Source: Stappia sp. TSB10P1A (GTDB lineage: Bacteria > Pseudomonadota > Alphaproteobacteria > Rhizobiales > Stappiaceae). Taken from it: 41,725 nucleotides of DNA. Positions 8,945 to 17,040 of this stretch are shown one piece after another. The stretch is from NCBI RefSeq assembly GCF_900185725.1, contig NZ_FYAU01000043.1, forward strand, positions 1 through 41,725. The letters run 5' to 3'. Under the pieces are notes generated by a model. The model did not search any database and was not told the origin of the DNA. It was given only the letters and a program-made list of their open reading frames with translations. Position 1 is the first letter of the stretch. Every line of letters begins with the position of its first letter. A program made the position numbers and the translations under genes.

Positions 8945-10255
8945 ATGGCCGATCTTCGCAGCAATTTTCTCGGCATCAAGTCGCCGAACCCGTTCTGGCT
9001 GGCCTCCGCGCCGCCGACCGACAAGGAATACAACGTCGTCCGCGCCTTCAAGGCGGGCTGGGGCGGCGTCGTCTGGAAGACGCTGGGCGAGGACCCGGCG
9101 GTGGTCAATGTCAACGGCCCGCGCTACGGCGCGATCCACGGGCCGGACCGCTCGCTCATCGGGTTCAACAATATCGAGCTGATCACCGACCGCCCGCTGG
9201 AGGTGAACCTGCGCGAGATCAAGCAGGTCAAGCGCGACTGGCCCGACCGGGCGCTGGTCGTCTCGCTGATGGTGCCCTGCGAGGAGCGGAACTGGATCGA
9301 TATCCTCAAGCGCGTCGAGGAGACGGAAGCCGACGGCGTCGAGCTGAACTTCGGCTGTCCGCACGGCATGTCGGAGCGCGGCATGGGCTCGGCCGTCGGC
9401 CAGGTGCCCGAATATATCGAGATGGTGACGCGCTGGTGCAAGCAGCACACGCGCATGCCGGTGATCGTCAAGCTGACGCCGAACATCACCGACATCCGCA
9501 ACCCGGCCCGCGCCGCCCATGCGGGCGGGGCGGATGCCGTGTCCCTGATCAACACGATCAACTCCATCGTCTCGGTCGATCTCGATCAGATGGCCCCCTA
9601 TCCGACCATCGACGGACAGGGCGCCCATGGCGGCTATTGCGGCCCGGCGGTGAAGCCGATCGCCCTCAACATGGTCGCCGAGATCGCCCGCGATCCGCAG
9701 ACGCACGGCCTGCCGATCTCCGGCATCGGCGGCGTGACGACGTGGCGGGACGCGGCCGAGTTCATGGCGCTGGGCGCCGGCACGGTGCAGGTCTGCACCG
9801 CGGCGATGACCTATGGCTTCCGCATCGTCGAGGACCTGATCGACGGCCTGTCCGACTGGATGGACGAGAAGGGCTACACCTCGATCGACCAGGTGGTCGG
9901 GCGGGCGGTGCCCAAGGTCACCGACTGGCAGCGGCTCAACCTCAACTATGTGGTCAAGGCGCGCATCGACCAGGACGCCTGCATCAAGTGCGGCCGCTGC
10001 CACATCGCCTGCGAGGACACCTCGCACCAGGCGATCACCGCGATGAAGGACGGCTTGCGCCATTTCGAGGTGATCGACGAGGAATGCGTCGGCTGCAACC
10101 TGTGCGTCTCGGTCTGTCCGGTCGAGGACTGCATCACCCTGGAGCAGATCACCGAGGGCAGCGACCCGCGCACCGGCAAGCCGATCAACCCGAACTACGC
10201 CAACTGGACGACCCATCCCAACAACCCGAACCGGGTGGCGGAAGCGGCCGAGTGA
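8945..10255 (+). CDS. preA: NAD-dependent dihydropyrimidine dehydrogenase, subunit PreA
   Basis: 436 residues, the FMN-containing catalytic subunit plus a C-terminal ferredoxin. The barrel (about 1-330) starts [20 protein letters not shown] and contains [37 protein letters not shown] and [11 protein letters not shown]. Two 4Fe-4S motifs follow: C346, C349, C352, C356 ([11 protein letters not shown]) and C381, C384, C387, C391 ([11 protein letters not shown]). By eye the active-site cysteine of mammalian enzyme (GLACGQ) corresponds to Val151 here (GSAVGQ). GGGAGG at 8931-8936 precedes the ATG. It lies directly after preT and a rho-independent terminator follows at 10316. Confidence 0.95.
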   Translation: MADLRSNFLGIKSPNPFWLASAPPTDKEYNVVRAFKAGWGGVVWKTLGEDPAVVNVNGPRYGAIHGPDRSLIGFNNIELITDRPLEVNLREIKQVKRDWPDRALVVSLMVPCEERNWIDILKRVEETEADGVELNFGCPHGMSERGMGSAVGQVPEYIEMVTRWCKQHTRMPVIVKLTPNITDIRNPARAAHAGGADAVSLINTINSIVSVDLDQMAPYPTIDGQGAHGGYCGPAVKPIALNMVAEIARDPQTHGLPISGIGGVTTWRDAAEFMALGAGTVQVCTAAMTYGFRIVEDLIDGLSDWMDEKGYTSIDQVVGRAVPKVTDWQRLNLNYVVKARIDQDACIKCGRCHIACEDTSHQAITAMKDGLRHFEVIDEECVGCNLCVSVCPVEDCITLEQITEGSDPRTGKPINPNYANWTTHPNNPNRVAEAAE

Positions 10256-10315
10256 TCGAAGGGAGCCTGTCGGCGGCGCGGTAACGGTCGCCGCCAACGG
10301 GCACCAACTGCGAGG

Positions 10316-10346
10316 CCGGGTCCGTCCGCGCGGCGGGCCCGGTTTT
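10316..10346 (+). terminator. Terminator after preT-preA
   Basis: Stem CCGGG (10316-10320) with CCCGG (10338-10342), extended by CCG/CGG and CC/GG pairs with one wobble and one bulge, loop GCGC, followed by TTTT at 10343-10346. Confidence 0.7.
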
Positions 10347-10463
10347 GTCGTTTCCGGCGCGGCGCTGGTTCGCAGGTTCCCCTGCGTTAACCCGATCTTG
10401 GCAGTTTGCGGCGATCAATCGCTCGGGGAGACGGGAGACCACGCCTGGAGGTCCGGCGAACTT

Positions 10464-12545
10464 ATGACCAAGATCAGCGTATCCACCATTCTGCGCGCCT
10501 CGTTCCTGGGGTTCACGCTGGCGATCGGGGTGTTGCTCGCCCTGTCGGCCCGGTCGGCCTGGACGGAGTTCCAGACCGCCCGTCAGGTGCAGGACATCGC
10601 GCGGATCGCGGCGCCGCTGCTCGATACCCTGCTGTATCTGCGCCTCGACCGCGGCAACAGCTTCCGCGACCTGAAGGCGGATGTGGTCGGCCTGACGGAG
10701 CGCACGCGCGAGTTGCGCCTTGCCGGCCGCTCGGCGGCCGAGCGGGTGGTGAGCGCCATCGAACAGTCCTCGATCAGCGACCGCGACGCCCGGCTGGCGG
10801 AATTCACCGGCGCGCGCGACCGGCTTTTCGCGCTGATGCAGGAGGTCGACGCCGCGCTGGAGCAGACGGATGCGGCCCGGCGCGGCGCGGTGGCCGAGCG
10901 CTGGCGCGATGAGCTGACCAGCCAGATCAACGCCAATTTCGCCTTCGCCGGCGAGCTCGGCACCCGCGTCCAGTACAAGGATCCGGTCGTCGACGCGCTG
11001 CTTGCGGCCCAGTCCGCCGCCCTGGATGCGCGCAGCACGGCGGGCGAGGCCTCGCTTCTCGTCTCCAACGCGACCTCCGGCGTCGCGCTGCCGGACGATG
11101 CCACGCGCAGGTTCTACGGGTCCACGGCCTCCGCGCTGGCGTCGCTGAAGATGGCCCGGTCGCTGCTCGGCGACCTGCCGCTGTCGCCAGGGCTCGCCAA
11201 GGCCTTCACCGATACGGATGCGATCTACAATGCCGGCTTCCGCGAGCTGAGCGAGCGCCAGTTCCTGGCCCTGCAGGCCGGCACCACCCCGCCGCTCGCC
11301 CTGCCCGAGTGGATGGCCGCGACGCTGCCCACGCTCGACGCCATCGCCTCCATCGCCATCGAGGCGCTGGCCCAGGCCGAGGTCGCGGCGGCGGAAACCG
11401 CCGCTGCCGCCGAGGCGCATGTCTATCGGCAGCTCGGCTTTCTCGGCATCGGCTTGGTGCTGGCCGCGCTGCTGCTGTTCCTGGTCGGCCGCCGGGTGAC
11501 CGGGCCGCTCGGCGTGGTGACCGAGCGCATGCGGCTGCTGGCGGACGGCCAGCTCGACACGCAGGCGCCCTTCGTCGACCGGCAGGACGAGATCGGCGCG
11601 CTTGGCCGGGCGCTCGCCCTGTTCCGCGAGAACGCGCTGGAAACCGAGCGGCTGCGCCAGCGCGAGGCGGAGAAGGAGCGCGATGCCGCCGAGACGCGGC
11701 GGGCCGACATGATGCGCCTGGCCGACAGTTTCGACGAGGCGGTCGGCTCGTCGGTGAGCGCCCTGACCCAGGCGGCCGAGCGGCTGAAGAGTACCGCGTC
11801 GGGCCTGTCGAGCGTCGCCGAACGCACCTCGGGGCAGGCGATCGCCGTTGCGGCGGCCTCCGAACAGGCCTCCGCCAATGTCGCCTCCGTCGCCGGCGCG
11901 ACTGAGGAACTGTCGTCCTCGGTGACGGAAATCCGCAGCCAGGCCGGCCGCTCGAGCGAGATCGCCGAGACGGCGGTGGCCGAGGTGGAAGAGACCAACA
12001 AGCAGGTGGCGGGGCTCGCCGCCGCCGCCGAGCGCGTCGGCTCGATCGTCATCATGATCGAGGACGTCGCGGCCAAGACCAACCTTCTGGCGCTCAACGC
12101 CACCATCGAGGCGGCGCGGGCGGGCGAAGCCGGCAAGGGCTTCGCCGTCGTCGCCGGCGAGGTCAAGCAACTGGCCGACCAGACCGCCAGGGCGACCTCC
12201 GACATCAGCAGGCAGATCGCCGACATGCAGGCGGCCTCGCTCGGCGCGGCCGAGGCGATCAAGGCGATCGGCGAGACGATCCGCCGGATGAGCGACATCT
12301 CGTCCGAGATCTTCGACTCGGTCGGCAGCCAGGGCCAGGCGACGGTGGAGATCGCGCGCAATGTCGCCGAGGCCTCCACAGGCACGGCCGACGTCTCGCG
12401 CAACATCTCCGGGGTCACCGCCGCGGCCTCCGACGCCAGCGAGGCGGCAAGCGAGGTGCTGGCGGCGGCCTCGCAACTGTCCGACCAGTCGGCGGCGCTG
12501 TCACGGCAGATCGAGAGTTTTCTCGGTCACGTGCGGGCGGCTTGA
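10464..12545 (+). CDS. Methyl-accepting chemotaxis protein
   Basis: 693 residues. TM1 lies at about 9-29 and TM2 at about 324-344, enclosing a roughly 290-residue, mostly helical periplasmic sensor of unrecognised class. A HAMP domain follows ([20 protein letters not shown], then [16 protein letters not shown]) and then the cytoplasmic coiled-coil signalling domain (about 420-693) with the hairpin tip around [20 protein letters not shown]. No C-terminal CheR/CheB-binding pentapeptide is seen (ends GHVRAA). GGAGGT at 10447-10452 precedes the ATG. It lies inside the pyrimidine locus, behind the preTA terminator, so pyrimidine taxis is a possible but unproven role; MCP genes are often scattered. 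Confidence 0.93.
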   Translation: MTKISVSTILRASFLGFTLAIGVLLALSARSAWTEFQTARQVQDIARIAAPLLDTLLYLRLDRGNSFRDLKADVVGLTERTRELRLAGRSAAERVVSAIEQSSISDRDARLAEFTGARDRLFALMQEVDAALEQTDAARRGAVAERWRDELTSQINANFAFAGELGTRVQYKDPVVDALLAAQSAALDARSTAGEASLLVSNATSGVALPDDATRRFYGSTASALASLKMARSLLGDLPLSPGLAKAFTDTDAIYNAGFRELSERQFLALQAGTTPPLALPEWMAATLPTLDAIASIAIEALAQAEVAAAETAAAAEAHVYRQLGFLGIGLVLAALLLFLVGRRVTGPLGVVTERMRLLADGQLDTQAPFVDRQDEIGALGRALALFRENALETERLRQREAEKERDAAETRRADMMRLADSFDEAVGSSVSALTQAAERLKSTASGLSSVAERTSGQAIAVAAASEQASANVASVAGATEELSSSVTEIRSQAGRSSEIAETAVAEVEETNKQVAGLAAAAERVGSIVIMIEDVAAKTNLLALNATIEAARAGEAGKGFAVVAGEVKQLADQTARATSDISRQIADMQAASLGAAEAIKAIGETIRRMSDISSEIFDSVGSQGQATVEIARNVAEASTGTADVSRNISGVTAAASDASEAASEVLAAASQLSDQSAALSRQIESFLGHVRAA

Positions 12546-12589
12546 CCGCCCGCAGAAAAACCAAGCTAGCGGGCGGCGTGACCGCCCGC
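12533..12589 (+). terminator. Hairpin carrying the MCP stop codon, repeated 36 bp on
   Basis: GCGGGCGG (12533-12540), loop CTTGA holding the stop TGA, CCGCCCGC (12546-12553), then AGAAAAA. The same structure recurs at 12569-12589 with loop CGTGA; the 36-bp offset keeps the second TGA in frame. Probably a transcription terminator or 3'-end protector, although the downstream tract is A-rich rather than T-rich on this strand. Confidence 0.6.
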
Positions 12590-12601
12590 GGAAGGGGTTC
12601 T

Positions 12602-12717
12602 AGAGCATATTCCGTTCAGATCGAACCGATCTGAACGACAAGAATATGCTCAAGGTATTGAATTTGGAGCGATTTCTTATCGATCAGGTGATTCCACCTG
12701 ATCGGAAAGCGCTCTAG
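12602..12717. repeat. Rhizobiales-type dispersed palindromic repeat
   Basis: Two adjoining hairpins. The first pairs GAGCATATTC with GAATATGCTC and, inside, GTTCAGATCG with CGATCTGAAC (12603-12652). The second pairs CGATCAGGTG (12681-12690) with CACCTGATCG (12695-12704), with outer arms GAGCGATTTC/GAAAGCGCTC differing by one base. I recognise this AGAGCATATTC...GCGCTCTAG organisation as an interspersed repeat seen in many Rhizobiales genomes. Its right end overlaps the stop codon of the transglycosylase gene (12714-12716). Confidence 0.8.
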
Positions 12718-13529
12718 CGGCGCAGCTCGCTCGCCATATGGGCGATGGTGCGGCGATAGACCTCCGCCCGGTTCCAGTCGCGCAGCACCCCGTAATTGTG
12801 GCTGCCCGGCGCCCAGTCGCCGCCGGGCTTCCAGCCGTGCTGGCGCAGGAAATTGGCGGTCGAGGCAAAGACGTCCGCATGGCTGTGGATCAGGTTCGGC
12901 CGGCCGTCGCCGTCGAAATCGACCGCAAAGCGCTCGTAGCTGGAGGCGAGGAACTGGGTCTGGCCGATCTCGCCGGCCCAGGCGCCCTTCATCTCGGAAA
13001 TCCGCATGAAGCCGCGGTCGGCGATCCTGAGCGCGCTCATCAGCTCTTTGGTGAAGAACTCGGAGCGGCGGCAGTCATAGGCGAGCGCCGAGAGCGAGGA
13101 GAAGATCGGGATGTCGCCCATGAAGCCGCCGAAGCCCGATTCCAGCCCCCAGATCGCGACGATGATCTCCTTCGGCACGCCATAGCTGCGCTCGACCCGG
13201 TCGAGCAGCACGGCGTGCTGCTGCAGCCGCCGCTTGCCCATGGCGATGGTCGAGGGCGGCGCGCGGCGGGCGAGGAATTCCTCGAAGGACAGTTTGAAGG
13301 ATTTCTGGTTGCGGTCGAGCCGGATCACCCGGCTGTTATAGGTCATGCCGCCGAGCGCCGCCTCCACCGTGCGGCTGGAAATGCCGGCGGCCACCGCCTC
13401 GCGCTTGAAGCTGGCGAGCCAGGCCGGGAAGCCGGCGGCGTTGTTGCCGCATTTGGCGGCGAGCGCCGGGCCGGCCAGCGTCAGCGGGGCAAAGAGCAGA
13501 AGGGCGGCGAAAACGAGGGCCTTGCGCAT
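12714..13529 (-). CDS. Exported lytic murein transglycosylase (MltB-like)
   Basis: 271 residues with a Sec signal peptide (about 1-24, ending AGPALA). The mature protein is the SLT_2 domain: FPAWLASFKREAVAAGIS, VIRLDRNQKSFKLSFEEFLA, then YGVPKEIIVAIWGLESGFGG, which contains the catalytic Glu, GEIGQTQFLASSY and VDFDGDGRPNL. It cleaves peptidoglycan glycosidic bonds to 1,6-anhydromuropeptides in the periplasm. It is shorter than E. coli MltB and lacks the peptidoglycan-binding domain found in some relatives. GGGAGA precedes the start. The stop TAG is supplied by the end of a dispersed repeat. No functional link to the neighbouring pyrimidine genes is evident. Confidence 0.92.
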   Translation of the reverse strand: MRKALVFAALLLFAPLTLAGPALAAKCGNNAAGFPAWLASFKREAVAAGISSRTVEAALGGMTYNSRVIRLDRNQKSFKLSFEEFLARRAPPSTIAMGKRRLQQHAVLLDRVERSYGVPKEIIVAIWGLESGFGGFMGDIPIFSSLSALAYDCRRSEFFTKELMSALRIADRGFMRISEMKGAWAGEIGQTQFLASSYERFAVDFDGDGRPNLIHSHADVFASTANFLRQHGWKPGGDWAPGSHNYGVLRDWNRAEVYRRTIAHMASELRR

Positions 13530-13617
13530 GCGGTCTCCCGGTCGGGTCGCAGGGTCGATCGGGGACGGCGACGCACGTCCCTTGCAAAAAAGCAGGATAC
13601 AGGCGGTAAGGGCAAGA

Positions 13618-14334
13618 TCAAGGCGAACCGGGCCGAGGCAGCAGCCCGCCGAAGATCAGGTCGGTCAACGCCTGCAGCGCCTGGCGGCGGAACGCCTCGT
13701 CATGGACGCCGGTGCCGGTGATCGCCTCGATCTGCGGCGCGAAGTCGGCATAGGTCTGGGTCGTCGCCCAGATCAGGAAGATGAGGTGGGTGGGATCGAC
13801 CGGCCGGATGCGGCCGCGCTCCGCCCAGTGGCGCAGCACCTGCGACTTCTCGTCGACCAGCGCCTTCAGCGGTCCTGCCAGCACGTCGCGGATCACCGGC
13901 GCGCCCTGCAGCATCTCGTTGGCGAAGAGGCGTGAGGCCTGCGGATAGTCGGCGGAAAATTGCAGCTTCTGCTCGATATAGGCGGTGAGTTCCTTGCGCG
14001 GGTCGCCATCCGGATCGAGCGTGCGCAAGGGCGCCAGCCAGCGGTCGAGCAGGTCGGCGAGCACCGCCTTGTAGATCTCCGACTTGGAGCCGAAATAATA
14101 GAGCAGGTTCGACTTCGACATGCCCGCGTCCTCGGCGATCTGGTCGACGCGGGCGCCGCGATAGCCGAAGCGCGAGAAGGTGCCGAGCGCCGCCTCCAGG
14201 ATGCGGGCGCGGTTCTTCTCCTGGATGCGGGTGCGCGGGGCGCCGTCGCTTTCGGGCTCGGTGCCTGCGTCCGGTATCCGGCCTGCCTCCATCTGCTGCT
14301 GTCCTTCGCTGTCGGGCGCCATTGCGGCGGTCAT
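13618..14334 (-). CDS. rutR: RutR-like TetR-family regulator
   Basis: 238 residues. After a variable, acidic N-terminus of about 35 residues, the HTH region FGYRGARVDQIAEDAGMSKS and LLYYFGSK (about 57-84) is followed by a C-terminal domain closely resembling E. coli RutR: DYPQASRLFANEMLQGAPVI, LVDEKS, DPTHLIFLIWATTQTYADFA and QIEAITG. RutR senses uracil/thymine and represses or activates pyrimidine genes. The start at 14334 overlaps the stop of the upstream paralogue as ATGA; Met15 (14292) is an alternative. Three palindromes fitting the RutR consensus are at 7275, 15122 and 15155, giving it obvious targets. Confidence 0.9.
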   Translation of the reverse strand: MTAAMAPDSEGQQQMEAGRIPDAGTEPESDGAPRTRIQEKNRARILEAALGTFSRFGYRGARVDQIAEDAGMSKSNLLYYFGSKSEIYKAVLADLLDRWLAPLRTLDPDGDPRKELTAYIEQKLQFSADYPQASRLFANEMLQGAPVIRDVLAGPLKALVDEKSQVLRHWAERGRIRPVDPTHLIFLIWATTQTYADFAPQIEAITGTGVHDEAFRRQALQALTDLIFGGLLPRPGSP

Positions 14335-15062
14335 CGGGCCGCGCCGTTGCGGGCGGCAGCATCGCGCGGCGGCCCGGCGGCGGCAAGCCCGGCCGGGGGG
14401 ACAGCGCCGATGCCGGCGAGGATGATGCCGGTCACCGTGCGCTTGGCCTCCTCGAACTGGGCATCGGAGAGCGGCCGGCCGCCGTTCAGCGTGTCGATCT
14501 GGTGGTTGAAGTCGGCATAGTGCTGGGTCGTCGCCCAGATCATGTAGAGCAGATATTGCGGGTCGATCGGCGCAATCCGGCCGCTGGCGATCCAGCGCTC
14601 GATCACCGCGACGCGGGAGGCGGTCCACTCGCGCAAGGTGGTCTCCAGATAGTCCTGGATCACCGGCGCCTTGTGCAGGATCTCGTTGGCCCAGACCTTG
14701 GAGCCCATCGGATGGGCGCGCGAGATGTCCATCTTCTTGGCGATGTAGCTGGTCAGCGCCTCGACCGGATCGTCGCTCTCGTCGAAGGAGTTCGCCGCCT
14801 CCAGCCAGATGTTGAAGATATGCTCGACCACCCGCCGGTAGAGCACTTCCTTGGTCGGGAAATAATAGTGCAGGTTGGCCTTGGGGATGCCGGCCCGGTC
14901 GGCGATCATGCCGGTGGTGGCGCCGCGAAAGCCGCTCTGCGCGAAGACCTCCTCGGCCGCCTTGAGGATGACGCGCTCGTTCTCCGCCCGGATCGCGCTC
15001 TTCTGCGTCCTGTCCGGTATTCGGGCCTGCGCCCTGCCTTTTAACCTGTCCGTGCCGCTCAT
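14331..15062 (-). CDS. Second RutR-type TetR regulator, paralogue of the next gene
   Basis: 243 residues. HTH about 46-70 (FRGATTGMIADRAGIPKANL, then HYYFPTKEVLY). The C-domain has WANEILHKAPVIQDYLETTL, IDPQYLLYMIWATTQHYADF and NHQIDTLNGGRPL, the same TetR_C subfamily as RutR but clearly diverged from its neighbour. Translation starts at 15062 right behind GGAGAG and ends overlapping the rutR start (ATGA), so the two proteins are probably made together. Its own gene start is 60 bp from operator 15122-15137, suggesting autoregulation. A basic, proline-containing N-terminus of about 25 residues precedes the HTH domain. Confidence 0.88.
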   Translation of the reverse strand: MSGTDRLKGRAQARIPDRTQKSAIRAENERVILKAAEEVFAQSGFRGATTGMIADRAGIPKANLHYYFPTKEVLYRRVVEHIFNIWLEAANSFDESDDPVEALTSYIAKKMDISRAHPMGSKVWANEILHKAPVIQDYLETTLREWTASRVAVIERWIASGRIAPIDPQYLLYMIWATTQHYADFNHQIDTLNGGRPLSDAQFEEAKRTVTGIILAGIGAVPPAGLAAAGPPRDAAARNGAAR

Positions 15063-15121
15063 CTCTCCGGGCCGTCCGCTGCGGTGAGTGCCAATTCGGC
15101 AGGCGAGCCGAAAAAATGATC

Positions 15122-15137
15122 TTGACCGGATGGTCAA
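15122..15137. promoter_or_regulatory. RutR-like operator B
   Basis: TTGACCGGATGGTCAA, a perfect TTGACC/GGTCAA palindrome with one mismatch to the RutR consensus (G for A at position 7). It overlaps the proposed -35 of the mmsA promoter. Confidence 0.85.
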
Positions 15138-15150
15138 GCCTTCCTACGCT
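15122..15150 (+). promoter_or_regulatory. Putative promoter for mmsA and downstream genes
   Basis: -35 TTGACC (15122-15127) and -10 TACGCT (15145-15150), 17 bp apart. The -35 is within operator B and the likely start near 15157 is within operator C, so a bound regulator would cover both ends. The -10 is a weak match. Confidence 0.4.
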
Positions 15151-15154
15151 CGAT

Positions 15155-15170
15155 TTGACCATTTGGTCAG
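15155..15170. promoter_or_regulatory. RutR-like operator C
   Basis: TTGACCATTTGGTCAG, one mismatch (last base) to the RutR consensus. Its centre is 33 bp, about three helical turns, from that of operator B, which would place two dimers on the same face of the DNA. Confidence 0.85.
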
Positions 15171-15485
15171 GTTTTTCCGCCTGGCGCAATGGCAAAGACG
15201 CGACTGACCAAGCGACTGGCAACCCGGCGGGCACAACAGACCGGGGCCGCGCACCTTTCAGATTTCGGCCGGAGCGCGAGGACGCGAAGGCCGCCCGGAT
15301 GGCCGAACCATCCGGAACGGGGAATGGCCGGCGGCGCGACCAGCGCTGCCCGATGCCGGAGAGGCATCGAGGGAGAGGACAGGAGAGGCCGGCGCGCGTG
15401 CGTGGCTTCCCGCCGATCCCGGCCGCGATCGCAGACGCACGAGGGCGCCCGGAACCGCATGTCGCGCCGGGCGAGCGGAGGGAAC

Positions 15486-16997
15486 ATGCCGAAGTCCGGC
15501 CTTGCCAACATCGAGAACGCCATCGGCGGGGCGCGTGTCGTCTCCCGCTCGACGAGGACGCAAGCGGTGTTCAACCCGGCGACGGGCGAACAGACCGCGG
15601 TCCTGCCGCTGTCGAGCGCGGCCGAGGTCGGCGAGGCGATCGCCGCGGCCAAGGCCGCCTTCCCGGCCTGGCGCGACACGCCGCCCTTGAAGCGCGCGCG
15701 CATGATGTTCCGTTTCAAGGAACTGCTCTCCGCCCATGCCGACGACATCGCAAGGGCGATCTCGGCCGAACACGGCAAGACCCATGACGATGCCTTGGGC
15801 GAAGTGGCGCGCGGCATCGAGGTGGTGGAATTCGCCTGCGGCATCCCGCATCTCTTGAAGGGCGAGTTCGCCCGCAATGTCGGCCCGGCCATCGACAGCC
15901 ATTCCGACCGCCAGCCGCTCGGCGTCGTCGCCGGCATCACCCCGTTCAACTTCCCGGCGATGGTGCCGCTGTGGATGTATCCGATCGCGGTTGCCTGCGG
16001 GAACACCTTCGTGCTGAAGCCGTCCGAGCGCGACCCTTCCGCCGTCATGGCGGTCTATGACCTGTTCCACCAGGCCGGCTTCCCGGACGGGGTGCTCAAT
16101 GTCGTGCATGGCGACAAGGAGGCGGTCGACGTGCTGCTGACCCATCCGGACGTCAAGGCGGTGTCCTTCGTCGGCTCCACGCCGATTGCCGAATATGTCT
16201 ATGCGACCGGCACCGCGCATGGAAAGCGGGTGCAGGCGCTGGGCGGCGCCAAGAACCACATGATCGTCATGCCGGATGCCGACATGGACCAGGCCGCCGA
16301 TGCGCTGATGGGCGCCGGCTACGGCTCGGCCGGCGAGCGCTGCATGGCGATCTCCGTCGCCGTTCCCATCGGCGAGGAGACCGCCGACCGGCTGGTGGAA
16401 AAGCTCGTCCCCCGCGTGCAGGCGCTGAAGATCGGCCCGGCGACCGACCGCGAGGCGGAGATGGGCCCGCTGGTCACCGAGGCGCATATGCGCAAGGTGC
16501 TCGGCTACATCGACCAGGGCGTCAAGGAAGGCGCCGAGCTGCTGGTCGACGGGCGCGGCTTCTCGCTGCAGGGCTACGAGAACGGCTATTTCGTCGGCGG
16601 CACCCTGTTCGACCGGGTGACCCGCGACATGACGATCTACCGCGAGGAGATCTTCGGTCCCGTCCTGTCGGTGGTGCGCGCCAAGGGCTACGACGAGGCG
16701 CTGTCGCTGATCAACGAGCACGAATACGGCAACGGCACCGCGATCTTCACCCGCGACGGCGATGCCGCGCGCGCCTTCGCCGACCGGATCGAGGTGGGCA
16801 TGGTCGGCATCAACGTGCCGATCCCGGTGCCGGTCGCCTATTTCTCCTTCGGCGGCTGGAAGCGCTCGCTGTTCGGCGACCATTCGATCTACGGCATGGA
16901 AGGCGTGCGCTTCAACACGCGCCTGAAGACGGTGACGACGCGCTGGCCGGCCGGTATCAAGGACGGCGCCGTCTATACCTTTCCCAACATGGAGTGA
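15486..16997 (+). CDS. mmsA: CoA-acylating methylmalonate/malonate-semialdehyde dehydrogenase
   Basis: 503 residues, aldehyde dehydrogenase superfamily, MmsA branch. Visible: [14 protein letters not shown], the Rossmann region [62 protein letters not shown] and the catalytic Cys286 in AGERCMAIS. It converts malonate semialdehyde or methylmalonate semialdehyde with CoA and NAD+ to acetyl-CoA or propionyl-CoA plus CO2. These are the products expected from uracil and thymine after transamination of beta-alanine or beta-aminoisobutyrate, fitting its place here. Start at 15486 after GGAGGGA; an in-frame ATG at 15459 has no better signal. The amidohydrolase gene follows 43 bp later. Confidence 0.95.
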   Translation: MPKSGLANIENAIGGARVVSRSTRTQAVFNPATGEQTAVLPLSSAAEVGEAIAAAKAAFPAWRDTPPLKRARMMFRFKELLSAHADDIARAISAEHGKTHDDALGEVARGIEVVEFACGIPHLLKGEFARNVGPAIDSHSDRQPLGVVAGITPFNFPAMVPLWMYPIAVACGNTFVLKPSERDPSAVMAVYDLFHQAGFPDGVLNVVHGDKEAVDVLLTHPDVKAVSFVGSTPIAEYVYATGTAHGKRVQALGGAKNHMIVMPDADMDQAADALMGAGYGSAGERCMAISVAVPIGEETADRLVEKLVPRVQALKIGPATDREAEMGPLVTEAHMRKVLGYIDQGVKEGAELLVDGRGFSLQGYENGYFVGGTLFDRVTRDMTIYREEIFGPVLSVVRAKGYDEALSLINEHEYGNGTAIFTRDGDAARAFADRIEVGMVGINVPIPVPVAYFSFGGWKRSLFGDHSIYGMEGVRFNTRLKTVTTRWPAGIKDGAVYTFPNME

Positions 16998-17040
16998 GGC
17001 CGGCGCCGCCGGCTGAGGATCGACCGAGGGAGTGACCTGA

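Larger units (their letters stand above)
15063..15485. other. Divergent control region between the TetR pair and mmsA
   Basis: A 423-bp stretch with two RutR-like operators (15122-15137, 15155-15170), a promoter-like pair pointing at mmsA, and a long mmsA leader. The leader has two perfect small hairpins: CCGGATGG/CCATCCGG (15295-15315) and CGATGCC/GGCATCG (15351-15369). An open frame runs upstream of mmsA to 15189 but is arginine-rich and not family-like. Confidence 0.7.

Noticed and set aside
10387-10401. CtrA-like half site TTAA-N7-TTGG upstream of the chemoreceptor gene
   Set aside because: The second half matches only two of four bases, and such degenerate sites are common by chance.
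10396-10412. Possible sigma-54 promoter (TTGGCA...TTGC) before the chemoreceptor gene
   Set aside because: The GG and GC elements are too close; the required 10-nt spacing is missing.
13618-15234. A single 538-codon minus-strand frame through both TetR genes
   Set aside because: Only its last 238 codons are protein-like; the upper part is the shadow of the second TetR gene read in another frame.
15189-15485. N-terminal extension of mmsA
   Set aside because: Arginine-rich, not family-like, and passes over a GGAGGGA ribosome site directly before the ATG at 15486.
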